From: Candidatus Bipolaricaulota bacterium
GTDB lineage: Bacteria; Bipolaricaulota; Bipolaricaulia; Bipolaricaulales; Bipolaricaulaceae
Direction of reading: 5' to 3'
NCBI GenBank assembly: GCA_014361015.1
Contig: JACIWJ010000013.1
Location: 1 to 36,359, forward strand
DNA length: 36,359 nt
The notes below the pieces were generated by a model that did not search any database, was not told the origin of the DNA, and saw only the letters and a program-made list of their open reading frames with translations. A program made the position numbers and the translations under genes. Below are positions 16,613-26,300 of the stretch, in pieces. The first letter of the stretch is position 1; every line of letters begins with the position of its first letter.

Positions 16613-17665
16613 ATGAAGCGCGTGGCCATCTTGCTCTTCTTCGCTGTCTGGACCGCGCAGGCGCTCCCCGTCATCCCGTTGGCGACCACGCCCGACCGCG
16701 GGACGTACCCCGAGTTCGTCGCGGCACGGATCGCCTCGGCAGAAGAGGAAGTCCTCGTCGCCCTGTCCGACCTCCGCCTCTACGCGGGGGACGGCGCCAC
16801 GTCCCCCCTTGTCGCTGCCCTCGTCGGCGCAGCGGCCCGCGGGGTCGCGGTGCGGGTCCTCGTCGACCGGCGGGGGGACGGGCCCTACCGGGAGCAGCAG
16901 GAGGCGTTCGCCCACCTCGCGGAGCGGGGCGTGGCGGTGCGATGGGACGATCCGCAGGTGACCCTCCACACGAAGTTCCTCGTCGTCGACCGGCGGTGGG
17001 TTGTGGCCGGATCCACCCATTGGACGGCCTCGGCCCTCACGCGGAGCGTCCAGCTGGACCTGGCGGTGGAGGACGAGGAGGTGGGGGGCGCGTTCCGATC
17101 GTTCTTCGACCTCTTGTGGGAGGGGCAAATCAAGGCGAGCGCGCACCTCCCCCCGCAGCCGTGGCCCCGACCGACCTTGGTCCCCCTTCTCGACTTCCCC
17201 CAGGGAGGGCTCCATGCCGAGCTCATCCCCCGTCTCGTCCGCCAGGCTCAGGAGTCCGTCTGCGCCATCATCTACCGGTTGGGTTACTACCCGGCCTACG
17301 GGGACAGCCCGTCCAACCGGATCGTGGAGGAGCTGCGCGCGGCGGCGAGCCGGGGGGTGGCGGTCTCCGTCCTCCTCGAGGGGGGAGAGGACTTCCCGGA
17401 CCTCGCGCGGGACAACCAGCTCGCGGGGGCGTACCTTGCGACCGGCGGAGTGCGGGTCCGGTTCGACGCGCCCGGCACTACCCTCCACGCCAAGTGCCTG
17501 ATCGTGGATGGACAGGATGTGGTGATCAGCTCCGCCAACTGGTCCTACGCGTCGCTCGTCCAGAACGTGGAGGCGGGCCTCGCCGTGCTGGGAGCACCCG
17601 CCCTCGGGCTGCCGTTGCGGCACCTGTTCGACGAACTGTGGGAGCGAGCTCGGCCCCTCCCCTAG
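16613..17665 (+). CDS. Phospholipase D-family protein with two HKD motifs and a signal peptide
   Basis: 350 aa: N-terminal hydrophobic signal MKRVAILLFFAVWTAQALP, HKD motifs LHTKFLVVDRRWVVAGSTHWT and LHAKCLIVDGQDVVISSANWSYAS. Confidence 0.93.
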   Translation: MKRVAILLFFAVWTAQALPVIPLATTPDRGTYPEFVAARIASAEEEVLVALSDLRLYAGDGATSPLVAALVGAAARGVAVRVLVDRRGDGPYREQQEAFAHLAERGVAVRWDDPQVTLHTKFLVVDRRWVVAGSTHWTASALTRSVQLDLAVEDEEVGGAFRSFFDLLWEGQIKASAHLPPQPWPRPTLVPLLDFPQGGLHAELIPRLVRQAQESVCAIIYRLGYYPAYGDSPSNRIVEELRAAASRGVAVSVLLEGGEDFPDLARDNQLAGAYLATGGVRVRFDAPGTTLHAKCLIVDGQDVVISSANWSYASLVQNVEAGLAVLGAPALGLPLRHLFDELWERARPLP

Positions 17666-18318
17666 AAGCTCACCGGGCCGGCGACGGGGATCGTCACCCG
17701 TTCCACTCTCCCTTCCATGCCCACGAACCCCGTGACCCACCCCATCAGCCGCGCCCGCGCCCCCGACGAAGGGGGATACAGGACGTAGCTCACGGTGAGC
17801 TCCTGCCCCGGGTACAGCTCCATGGCGGACGAAGGCAGGATCTCCAATTGCCCTTGCTCGTTCACGGTGCTCGGATCGCGCGCTGTCACCACCCACCCCG
17901 GGGGAACATCCACCGTCAGCCCCGGGGCCATGATCCGGGTCCGCGCGAGGAAGGTGACCGTGACCTCCACCGCGCTCTGAGTCCAGCGGACCTCGCGGAT
18001 GGCCCCTCCTCGCGCATCGGCCACCACCATCGTGCTGAGCCGCGCCAGAGGTTGCCCGCCATGGACGACGTCCACCACGACCTCCCACGGCCCAGCGGGC
18101 ACGATCCAACTCGCCCACGGTTGGCTCGTGGTCGCATCGGGCCGCCCATCGCCATTGAAGTCCCACTTGAACTGAGCCCCGGCCGGCGCCCCGGCCACCT
18201 GGAGGGTGATCTCCGCCCCCGGAAGGGGGATCGCGGTCGACGGGATCAAGCCGAGGCCGCTCGCCAAGGCTAGGAACCCGAACACCATCGAACATGCGGT
18301 TGCTGTGACCAGCCGCAT
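17662..18318 (-). CDS. Exported PKD-like protein of unknown function
   Basis: 218 aa with signal peptide MRLVTATACSMVFGFLALASG and the PKD-like FKWDFNGDGRPDATTSQPWASW; SD AAGGAGG 5 nt before the ATG. Confidence 0.7.
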   Translation of the reverse strand: MRLVTATACSMVFGFLALASGLGLIPSTAIPLPGAEITLQVAGAPAGAQFKWDFNGDGRPDATTSQPWASWIVPAGPWEVVVDVVHGGQPLARLSTMVVADARGGAIREVRWTQSAVEVTVTFLARTRIMAPGLTVDVPPGWVVTARDPSTVNEQGQLEILPSSAMELYPGQELTVSYVLYPPSSGARARLMGWVTGFVGMEGRVERVTIPVAGPVSF

Positions 18319-18341
18319 CGTTGCCTCCTTCGTTGTGGCAA

Positions 18342-18362
18342 GCGGGGGCCATCGGCCCCCGC
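18342..18362 (-). terminator. 9-bp perfect hairpin between two co-directional surface-protein genes
   Basis: GCGGGGGCC-ATC-GGCCCCCGC, followed on the minus strand by TTGCC; sits between the stop at 18400 and the start at 18318. Confidence 0.55.
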
Positions 18363-18399
18363 CGCCTTCGATCCTGAGGAAGACCAGCTTACCTTGCCC

Positions 18400-20610
18400 C
18401 TAGTAATCGCAGATCCCGGGCGCCCGCCCTGGCAACACATCGCAGATCGGGGTCCCCGTGAGCCACAGGGCGATGATCACCTTCAACGTCTCGTAGTCCA
18501 CGATCCCCGGGGAGCAGGTCCGCGGGACCCTCGTCCCCTCAAGCCAGAACGCGATCGCCCGCTGTACCTGGGGGAACGTGATCTTGTCGGAGAGCGAGAG
18601 GTCGATCGTGTCCCGGGCCACATCCCACCGTGAGATGGCAACCACCACGTCGAGGCAGTCGGTGAGGTCAACCCGATTTGCACCCGTCACCTCGACCTCA
18701 ATGCAGGGATGGCCACTGTCAGCACGGCCAACGATCATCGCGGTGTCCAGAACCTTGCACGGATCGGGAGGAGTGGACTCCACGGTCACCGTGGGCGGGA
18801 CCTCGACCTGGTAGATGATCGTCTTCGTCTGGCCTGCCTTGAGGACATCGGGGAAGGCCCACTGGTCCACGCCCGGCTTGTAGATGAAACCATCGTTCTG
18901 GATCGGAGTCAGCCGCCATCCCATCGGGAGGTCCTCATCAAGGCCCACCCCGTACACATCGCGGTCGGTGGTGATCTCGACCTTGACCGTGAACATGTTC
19001 CCCACGACGTTGCCCGCTGAGTCATAGAACCCGATCACGACGCCCTCGCACGGGATGGGGGTGATGATCCAGCGCTGGGCGCGCAGGTTGGGTTGGGGCA
19101 TCACGGGCAACGGCTGGTCGATCGCGGTGCAGGCGTGCGCGTAGGCGGCAATCGACTTCAGCGTGTGAAGGTCCAGGCGTTCCCCGCACGCCTTGGCCAC
19201 CGGCCGATCCGTCCGCCACAGCTCCGTGGCCCGCGCGAGCTGATCCATCGTGATCATCTCCGACAGGCGGAGATCGATCTTGTCCTCCTCGCCGGGCATC
19301 GTCGCCGGGACGAGGTGCGCCACCGCTTCCAGGATGGACAGGCAGTCGTTCACGAGGAAGCAGGACTCCCCCAGCACCTCGAGCTCGAACTCCGGCACCT
19401 TGGCCTGGAACGTACCCGTGATGCAGAACTGCTGCGGGAGCCGGATCGAAGCGAGCAGCTCCACCCGCGGGACGGTCACATCGTAGATGATGACCCGTTC
19501 GCTTCCCGCTTTGATCGTCTCCAGGAACACCCACTGCACCGCCGCACGGTTGAAGATCGCTCCCCCGTTGTTGACCGGCGTGATCTCCCATCCCACCGGC
19601 GGATCCTCGTCGAGACCCGCCCCGGCGAGGTCCTGGTCGGTGTGGATCCTCACCTGAACGCGGAACGTGTACCCGGGCAGGGCGGTGGTGGTGGAGATGG
19701 AGCGGGTCGCGGTCACGGTGAGGTGGGAAACGGACAGCGGCATCGTGTGGGACGTCTCCATCCCCGTGTTGTCGACGACCGTCAAGCGCACGGTGTAGGA
19801 CCCACCGGAGAGGTACGCGTACCGCACCACCGGCTCCGTGCTCACGAGGTCCACCACTCCATCCCCATTGAAATCCCAACGGTACTCAACGATCGTCCCG
19901 TCGGGATCGTAGCTCCCTGAGGTGTCGAACGTCACCTGCTGGCGGGCCCGCGGGGCCGTTGGCGTCACGACGAGCCGCGCCACCGGCGGCTGGTTCCTCA
20001 TCCCCTGGACGACGATCGTGTCCGTGGTGTTGAGCTCGAGGCGGGTGGGGGCGTTGATGTTCCCCGATTTGAACACGATCCTCGAGATCCCGGTGAAGGC
20101 GCCGGGGACGATCGTGACCTGGAACTCGTCGGGAAGCGGGCCCAACACCCCACCGTCGGTGTTGTTGTCGCCCCACGTCCACAGGATCTGGTACTCGTTC
20201 CCGACGAGGATGTAGTCGTCGTCAAGCTCGGGAAGGAAGATCCTCAGGAAGTTCCCCACGTCATCCTGGACGACCCACCCCGCGCCGGGGGGGAAATCGC
20301 GCAGCGTCAACCGGACGTTTCCCCCGCTGCCGGCCTCCGCCCGGTTGAGGAGGAAGAAGAGGTACAGGTTCAGGGTTGTCGGCTCTCGATACAAGAACAG
20401 AACGAGGTTCCCCGTCTCCGCAAGCTCGTTGGTGCTGCGGGACAGCGCGCTGTCGTACGCATAGAACTCCTGGGCCGTCTTCGCCCCCGCGAGGGGAGGA
20501 ACGGCGGCCTTCACCGCTCCCTGGGTCAGTTGGAAGTAGCCCTGGGCGCTCAAGGGCAAAGCCGTGACCAGGGAAATCAAAAGCAACAAGCTGATCTTCC
20601 TCACCATCAT
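18400..20610 (-). CDS. Exported surface protein: PKD domain plus a duplicated beta-sandwich/helical (dockerin-like) module
   Basis: About 736 aa: signal peptide MVRKISLLLLISLVTALPLSAQG; PKD (VARLVVTPTAPRARQQVTFDTSGSYDPDGTIVEYRWDFNGDGVVD); two repeats with GLDEDPPVGWEITPVNNGG and GLDEDLPMGWRLTPIQNDG. The ATG at 20610 or 20607 may be the true start. Confidence 0.85.
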   Translation of the reverse strand: MMVRKISLLLLISLVTALPLSAQGYFQLTQGAVKAAVPPLAGAKTAQEFYAYDSALSRSTNELAETGNLVLFLYREPTTLNLYLFFLLNRAEAGSGGNVRLTLRDFPPGAGWVVQDDVGNFLRIFLPELDDDYILVGNEYQILWTWGDNNTDGGVLGPLPDEFQVTIVPGAFTGISRIVFKSGNINAPTRLELNTTDTIVVQGMRNQPPVARLVVTPTAPRARQQVTFDTSGSYDPDGTIVEYRWDFNGDGVVDLVSTEPVVRYAYLSGGSYTVRLTVVDNTGMETSHTMPLSVSHLTVTATRSISTTTALPGYTFRVQVRIHTDQDLAGAGLDEDPPVGWEITPVNNGGAIFNRAAVQWVFLETIKAGSERVIIYDVTVPRVELLASIRLPQQFCITGTFQAKVPEFELEVLGESCFLVNDCLSILEAVAHLVPATMPGEEDKIDLRLSEMITMDQLARATELWRTDRPVAKACGERLDLHTLKSIAAYAHACTAIDQPLPVMPQPNLRAQRWIITPIPCEGVVIGFYDSAGNVVGNMFTVKVEITTDRDVYGVGLDEDLPMGWRLTPIQNDGFIYKPGVDQWAFPDVLKAGQTKTIIYQVEVPPTVTVESTPPDPCKVLDTAMIVGRADSGHPCIEVEVTGANRVDLTDCLDVVVAISRWDVARDTIDLSLSDKITFPQVQRAIAFWLEGTRVPRTCSPGIVDYETLKVIIALWLTGTPICDVLPGRAPGICDY

Positions 20611-20756
20611 CAACCTCCTTACCTTGTCCAGCGCGGCAAGTCTACTCGCAAACGCCGTTTCCGTCTGTAACTGGGATCACCCCCCTGCCGGCGGATTCAT
20701 GGTCTCGGAGGGACAGACTACCCACGGGAAGGGAACGACCCGAGGAAAGAAGCGGA

Positions 20757-20789
20757 CCCCTCGCCCCAGCTTTGTCCTGGGCCGAGGGG
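20757..20789 (-). terminator. Terminator-like hairpin downstream of rplM
   Basis: CCCCTCG-C-CCCAG / CTTTGTC / CTGGG-C-CGAGGGG (7+5 bp stem with a single mismatch); on the minus strand followed by GGGGTCCGCTTCTTTCC. Confidence 0.6.
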
Positions 20790-20822
20790 ACCTAGATCAC
20801 CACGCCGGCGGGCCCGTGGAAG

Positions 20823-21266
20823 CTACAGGGACAGGGCCTCGGGCATCTGGGCCTGATGGGGATGCTCCGGCCCCGGGTAGACCTTGAGCTTGCGGAGCAT
20901 CCGCCGCCCGAGCTCGTTCTTGGGGAGCATCCGCCGCACCGCGAGCTTGATCGGGATCTCCGGATGGCGGCGCTGCAGCTCGCGGTAGGGGGTTGCGGTG
21001 AGGTGGCCGATGTACCCCGAATGGCGATAGTGCATCTTCTGATCCCACTTCTTTCCCGTCAGGCGCACGCGATCGGCGTTGACCACGATCACGTAGTCCC
21101 CCACATCGAAGAACGGGGTGTAGGTGGGCTTGTGCTTGCCTTGAAGGACGAGCGCGAGCTTCGAGGCGAGCCGCCCGAGCGGCTGGTCCGTGGCATCCAC
21201 CACGTACCACCCGCGCCGGAACGTCACCCCGGCGTCACCCTTCTTGGCCATGTACGTCTTCTGCAT
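20823..21266 (-). CDS. rplM: 50S ribosomal protein L13
   Basis: RGWYVVDATDQPLGRLASKLALVLQGKHKPTYTPFFDVGDYVIVVNADRVRLTGKKWDQKMHYRHSGYIGHL... AVRRMLPKNELGRRMLRKLKVYPGPEHPHQAQ. Confidence 0.97.
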   Translation of the reverse strand: MQKTYMAKKGDAGVTFRRGWYVVDATDQPLGRLASKLALVLQGKHKPTYTPFFDVGDYVIVVNADRVRLTGKKWDQKMHYRHSGYIGHLTATPYRELQRRHPEIPIKLAVRRMLPKNELGRRMLRKLKVYPGPEHPHQAQMPEALSL

Positions 21267-21290
21267 CCCTTCCTCCTCGTGCTGAATCGG

Positions 21291-21319
21291 ATCATAGACG
21301 CGACAGGGGACCGGATCAA
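21291..21319 (-). promoter_or_regulatory. rplM promoter (TTGATC-17-TATGAT)
   Basis: Minus strand TTGATC (21319-21314), 17-bp spacer, TATGAT (21296-21291), about 25 nt upstream of the ATG with SD GAGGAGGAAGGG. Confidence 0.7.
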
Positions 21320-21333
21320 CCCCGAGCGTTGCC

Positions 21334-22074
21334 TCACACGATGCGCACGGCGAGGGAGCCGATCCCCGCGACTTCCACCTCGACCCGGTCCCCGCGATGG
21401 AGCTCGCCCACGCCGGACGGGGTCCCGGTCAGCACCACATCCTCCGGCAGCAGGGTCATGAACGTGCTCACGTAGGAGAGGACTTCGGCCACGGGGAAGA
21501 TCATGTCCCGGGTGTGGCCGTGTTGGCGCAGCTCGCCGTTGACGCGGGTGGAGATGGACACGCCCTGGGGATCGAGCTCGGTCTCGATCCACGGCCCCAA
21601 CGGGAGGAACCCGTCGGCGGACTTGGCGCGCACCCATTGGAGGTCGGTCTTCTGGCGGTCGCGGGCGGTGAGGTCGAGGGCGCACGTGTAGCCGCGGACA
21701 TGAACCAAAGCCTCCTCCGGGGGGACGGCCTTCATCCGGCGGCCGATGACGACGGCAAGCTCCCCTTCGTAGTGGAGGAGCTGGGTGAACGGGGGGTAGG
21801 GGATCTCCGCCCCCGGACGGGCGAGGGCGTTCGGGGCCTTGAGGAACAGGCCCGGCTCAGAGGGCACCTCATCGGGATGGCCCATCTCCCGGATGTGGTC
21901 CCGCCAGTTGCGGCCGACGCAGACGATCTTCGTTGGCCGCGCCGGGGGGAGGAGCCGAACGTCCTCCAGGTCGTACACCCGCCCCGTCGGGGGGCCACCG
22001 GGGCCCCGGGTCGCCCTGACCCGCCCCCCCTCCACGACCCCCCACGTCCCCCGACCGAAGCGGACGATCCTCAC
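21334..22074 (-). CDS. Fumarylacetoacetate hydrolase-family protein
   Basis: 246 aa: KIVCVGRNWRDHIREMGHPDEVPSEPGLFLKAPNALARPGAEIPYP... LLHYEGELAVVIGRRMK... GPWIETELDP... EDVVLTGTPSGVGELHRGDRVEVEVAGIGSL. Confidence 0.93.
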   Translation of the reverse strand: MRIVRFGRGTWGVVEGGRVRATRGPGGPPTGRVYDLEDVRLLPPARPTKIVCVGRNWRDHIREMGHPDEVPSEPGLFLKAPNALARPGAEIPYPPFTQLLHYEGELAVVIGRRMKAVPPEEALVHVRGYTCALDLTARDRQKTDLQWVRAKSADGFLPLGPWIETELDPQGVSISTRVNGELRQHGHTRDMIFPVAEVLSYVSTFMTLLPEDVVLTGTPSGVGELHRGDRVEVEVAGIGSLAVRIV

Positions 22075-23315
22075 CCGCGCCTCCGCACGATGATCGCTTC
22101 CTCCCCAGGTCCGGTGCCGATGAACGTCACGGGAACCCCCACCTGGGCTTCGACGAACCGCACGAAGCGGCGCGCCGCAGAGGGAAGCGCCTCGTAGTCG
22201 CGTATCCCCGCGATATCCTCCTCCCAGCCACGGAGGACCTCGTAGACGGGCTCTGCCCGTGCCAGGTCCTCGGCTCGAGGCGGGAACCCCGTGACCCTCT
22301 GCCCCTCGATCCGGTAGTCCACGGCGACCCGGATCTCACGAAGCCCGGAGAGGACGTCCAGCTTGGTGAGAGCGAGGTCGGTGAACGCGTTCACCGCGTG
22401 GGCGTAGCGCAGGGCGACGAGGTCGAGCCACCCGCAGCGGCGGGGGCGGCCGGTGGTCGCGCCGTACTCCCCGCCCTCCGCCCGCAGCCGCTCCCCGATC
22501 TCCCCTCCCTCCTCGGTGGGGAAGGGCCCTTCCCCAACGCGGGTCGTGTAGGCCTTCGTCACCCCGACCACCCGCTCCACCCGTGCCGTGGGGACCCCTG
22601 TCCCCCACCCGATGCCGTGGACGGTGGTCGTGGACGAGGTCACGTAGGGGTAGGTGCCGCAGTCGAGGTCGAGGAGCGTCCCCTGCGCCCCCTCGAACAC
22701 GACCTCCTCCCCCCGCTCGAGGGCACCGGCGATGGCCGCCCGGGCATCGCCGATGTGCGCCGCGAACCGGTCCCTGAACCGGAGCAGATCCTCCACCACC
22801 TGCTCGGGATCGAACCCCCCCCCGGCCACGCGGGAGGCCGCCCGGAGGTGCTCCCTCACCTGCCGCTCGTCGATGAGGTCGGCAAGGCGGAGGCCGCGGC
22901 GGGCGGCACGATCCGTGTAGCAGGGTCCCACCCCGCGGCGCGTGGTCCCAATCCGCTGCGCCGTCCCCTCCCTCTCCTCCAGCAGCCGGTGGTGGGGGAG
23001 GACGAGATGGGCCCGTTCCGAGAGGAGGAGCTCGGGGTGGGATCGCCCTTGGGCGAGGATCCCCCCTAGCTCGTCGGCGAGCACCCACGGGTCGACGGTA
23101 ACCCCGTGCCCGATCACGCCCTGGCACCCCGGGTGGAGCGCCCCGCACGGGACGAGGTGGAGGCGGACCGTCCCCCGGCCGTCCTCCACCGTGTGCCCGG
23201 CGTTCGCTCCCCCGTTGAACCGCACGCACATCCGCGCCCGCCGGCACAGGTGGTGGACGATCTTCCCCTTCGCTTCATCCCCCCACTGGGCCCCGATCAC
23301 GGCGGTCGCCCCCAT
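22071..23315 (-). CDS. purA: Adenylosuccinate synthetase
   Basis: 414 aa: MGATAVIGAQWGDEAKGKIVHHL... FNGGANAGHTV... GTTRRGVGPCYTDRAARRGLRLADL... EGAQGTLLDLDCGTYPYVTSS; start overlaps the ileS stop (TGATG). Confidence 0.97.
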   Translation of the reverse strand: MGATAVIGAQWGDEAKGKIVHHLCRRARMCVRFNGGANAGHTVEDGRGTVRLHLVPCGALHPGCQGVIGHGVTVDPWVLADELGGILAQGRSHPELLLSERAHLVLPHHRLLEEREGTAQRIGTTRRGVGPCYTDRAARRGLRLADLIDERQVREHLRAASRVAGGGFDPEQVVEDLLRFRDRFAAHIGDARAAIAGALERGEEVVFEGAQGTLLDLDCGTYPYVTSSTTTVHGIGWGTGVPTARVERVVGVTKAYTTRVGEGPFPTEEGGEIGERLRAEGGEYGATTGRPRRCGWLDLVALRYAHAVNAFTDLALTKLDVLSGLREIRVAVDYRIEGQRVTGFPPRAEDLARAEPVYEVLRGWEEDIAGIRDYEALPSAARRFVRFVEAQVGVPVTFIGTGPGEEAIIVRRRG

Positions 23316-26300
23316 CAGCTCCTCCTCCGCAGCCAGACCCGTCCCCGTCGCCCGTGGACGTCGAGGGCGACCTCGTGCTCGGCCCCGGCGAGCTTCCCCG
23401 CGTGGCAGCCCACGGCAAGGACCTCGTCCTGGATCTCGCGGGAGAAGCGGCGAAAGAGGTCCCCCAGGTCCCCCTCGTAGCCGATCTCGATCCGGTCCGT
23501 GACCTGGAATCCCGCTTCCTTCCGCGCCAGCTGCAGCCGGTGGACGAGCTCCCGCAGGTCCCCCCGCGCGCGGAGCTCGTCGTCGAGGCGCAGGTCGAGG
23601 GCCACCGCGCCGTCCGTCCCCGCGAACACGGCGTAGCCATCGGCGGGGTGCCACTCCACCTTCAGCAGGTCGGACGTCAACCGGACCGTCTCCCCAGCGA
23701 CGGCGAGGTCCACGTGGCCCTGCCGATCGAGGGCCGCGGCGAGCTCCCGCGGATCGCGCGCGGCGACGGCGTGGGCGATCTCCGGGGCGCGGTCCCCGTA
23801 CAGGGGCCCCGCCCGCCGGAAGTCGAGGGCCACCTTGGGCACCTGATAGGAGGTGAGGCCTCTCTCCGGGGAGACCCGCACCACGTTCACCTCCTCGCGG
23901 AGGAGCTGCCACAGCTCGTCAGGGATCGCCTCGTCCCCTTCCCGGGCCTGGACGTGGAGGGCCGGGAGGGGCTGACGGACCTTGACCCTGGCCCGGTTGC
24001 GAGCAGCGAGGGCCAATGACGCCACGGCCCGGATCCGGCTCATCTGGGCTTCCAGCACGCGATCGCGGGGGAACCCGTGCGGCCAGTCCGCGAGGTGGAC
24101 GCTCTCCGGGTCCTCCTCCGTGCGCAGGGACCCCCACATCGCCTCGGCGAGGAACGGCGTGAACGGGGCGAGGAGGAGCGAGAGGGTCTTCAGGGCCTCG
24201 TACAGGGTGCCGTAGGCGCAGAGCTTGTCGGGCGTCAACCCCTCCCCCCAAAACCGAGGGCGGGAGAGGCGGATGTACCAGTTGGAGAGATCGTCGACCA
24301 GGGCGGCGAGCTCGCGCGTCGCGGCGAGGGGGTCGTAGCCATCGAGGGCGGCTGTGACCCCTTCCACCACCGCCCCCAGTCGGGACAGGAGCCACCGATC
24401 GAGGGCCGGACGCTTGGCCGGGATGGCCAGCCCCGGGGTGAACCCGTCGATCGCCGCGTAGAGGACGAGGAAGTCGTGGCAGTTCCGCACCGTGTCGAGG
24501 ATCCCAAACCGAGCTTGGCGGGCCCCGTCCTCTGTGTACCGCCGCTCGTTCCAGGGCGCGGACTCGGAGGCAAGGTACCACCGCATCGCATCCGCCCCAT
24601 GGGCCTCGACGATCGGCATCGGGTCGAGCACATTGCCCCGCGACTTGCTCATCTTCTGACCTTCGGCGTCGAGCCCCATCCCCGTCACGAGGACGTGCCG
24701 GTACGGGGCGGACCCGTGGAGGAGGACCCCCGTGACGAGCATCGTGTAGAACCAGCCCCGGGTTTGGTCGAGGCCTTCGCTGATGAAGTCCGCGGGGTAG
24801 GACTCCTTGAACCGGTCCACGTTCGCGAACGGGTAGTGCCACTGGGCGGTGTGCATCGAGCCGGAGTCGAACCAGGTGTCCAGGACGTAGGGGACGCGGC
24901 GCATCGCCCCCCCGCAGGGGCAGCGGAGCTCGATCCGATCCACGTGCGGCCGATGGAGCTCCACCGCGCGGGCCAGCGCGGGATCGAGGGCGTGCTCGAC
25001 CAGTTCCGCCCGCGATCCCACCACCCGCGCCTCCCCGCACGCATCACAGATCCACACCGGGAGCGGGGTTCCCCAGTACCGATCGCGGGACAGGGCCCAG
25101 TCCCGCATCGAGCGGAGGAAATCGCCGAACCGGCTTTCCCCGACGTGCGCCGGGTGCCAAGCGATCGCCTCGCTCGCCGCGAGGATCTCGTCCTTGGCGC
25201 GCGTCGTGGCGATGAACCACGAGTCGAGGGCGTAGTACAGGAGCGGCGTATCGCACCGCCAGCAGAACGGGTAGTCGTGCTCGCAGGTCTCCGCCCGAAA
25301 CAGGCGCCCCCGGGCCGCGAGGTCGTGGAGGATGAGCGGATCCGCGTCCTTCACGGCGGCGCCGGCAGCGAGGGGGAACTCGCCGGTGAACCGCCCCCTC
25401 CGGTCCACCGGTTGGAGGAACGGAAGGCCAAGACCCTGACCGAGCTCGTAGTCCTCCTCCCCGAACGCGGGAGCGATGTGGACGATCCCCGTCCCTTCGT
25501 CCAGCGACACGAAGTCAGCAGGCCACACTTGATACGCATCATCGCTGCGCGCCAACCCGTACAGGGGGTCGTAGTGGCGGTGGAGAAGCTCGTGCCCAGG
25601 GAAGAGGCGAACGACCTTCGCGTCGTCCCCCAACACCGAGAAGACCCGGGATTCAGCAAGGATCAGCCGCTCTCCCTCGTGCTGGACCTCGGCGTACTGG
25701 GCGTCGGGGTGGATGGCCACGGCCACGTTCGCGGGGAGCGTCCAGGGGGTGGTGGTCCACACGAGCAGGGAGACATCCGGAGCGCCGCGCAGCGGCATCC
25801 GGACGAACACGGAGGGGTCGACAACCCGCCGGTACCCCTGAGCCACCTCGTGGGAGGAGAGGGACGTCCCGCAGCGGGGACAGTAGGGGAGGACCTTGTG
25901 CCCGGGGTAGAGGAGGCCCCGGGCATGGATCTCCTTGAGCTCCCACCACAGGGTCTCGATGTAGTCGTCGTGGTACGTGGCATAGGGGTGTTCGAGATCG
26001 ATCCAGAACCCCATCCGACGGATCATGTCCTCCCAGGCGCGGATGTAGCGGTGCACGGAGTCCTTGCACCGGGCGACGAACCGCTCCACCCCGTAGCGCT
26101 CGATGTCGGCCTTGGTGCTGATCCCGAGCTCCTTCTCCACCTCGAGCTCCACGGGGAGGCCGTGGCAATCCCACCCTGCCCTCCGTTCCACGAGTCGGCC
26201 CTGCATGGTGTGGTAGCGGGGGAAGAGGTCCTTCTGCAGTCGCGCCAGCAGGTGCCCAATGTGGGGACGGCCATTGGCGGTGGGGGGCCCTTCGTAGAAC

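Noticed and set aside
14746-18273. Long plus-strand ORFs (545 aa at 14746-16383; 614 aa at 16429-18273)
   Set aside because: Antisense or out of frame to the Lon-like protease and PLD genes; biased composition and no domain signal.
20614-20822. Riboswitch or c-di-GMP aptamer upstream of the PKD surface protein
   Set aside because: Only a terminator-like hairpin and a small AAACG-C-CGTTT palindrome were found; no known aptamer consensus recognised.
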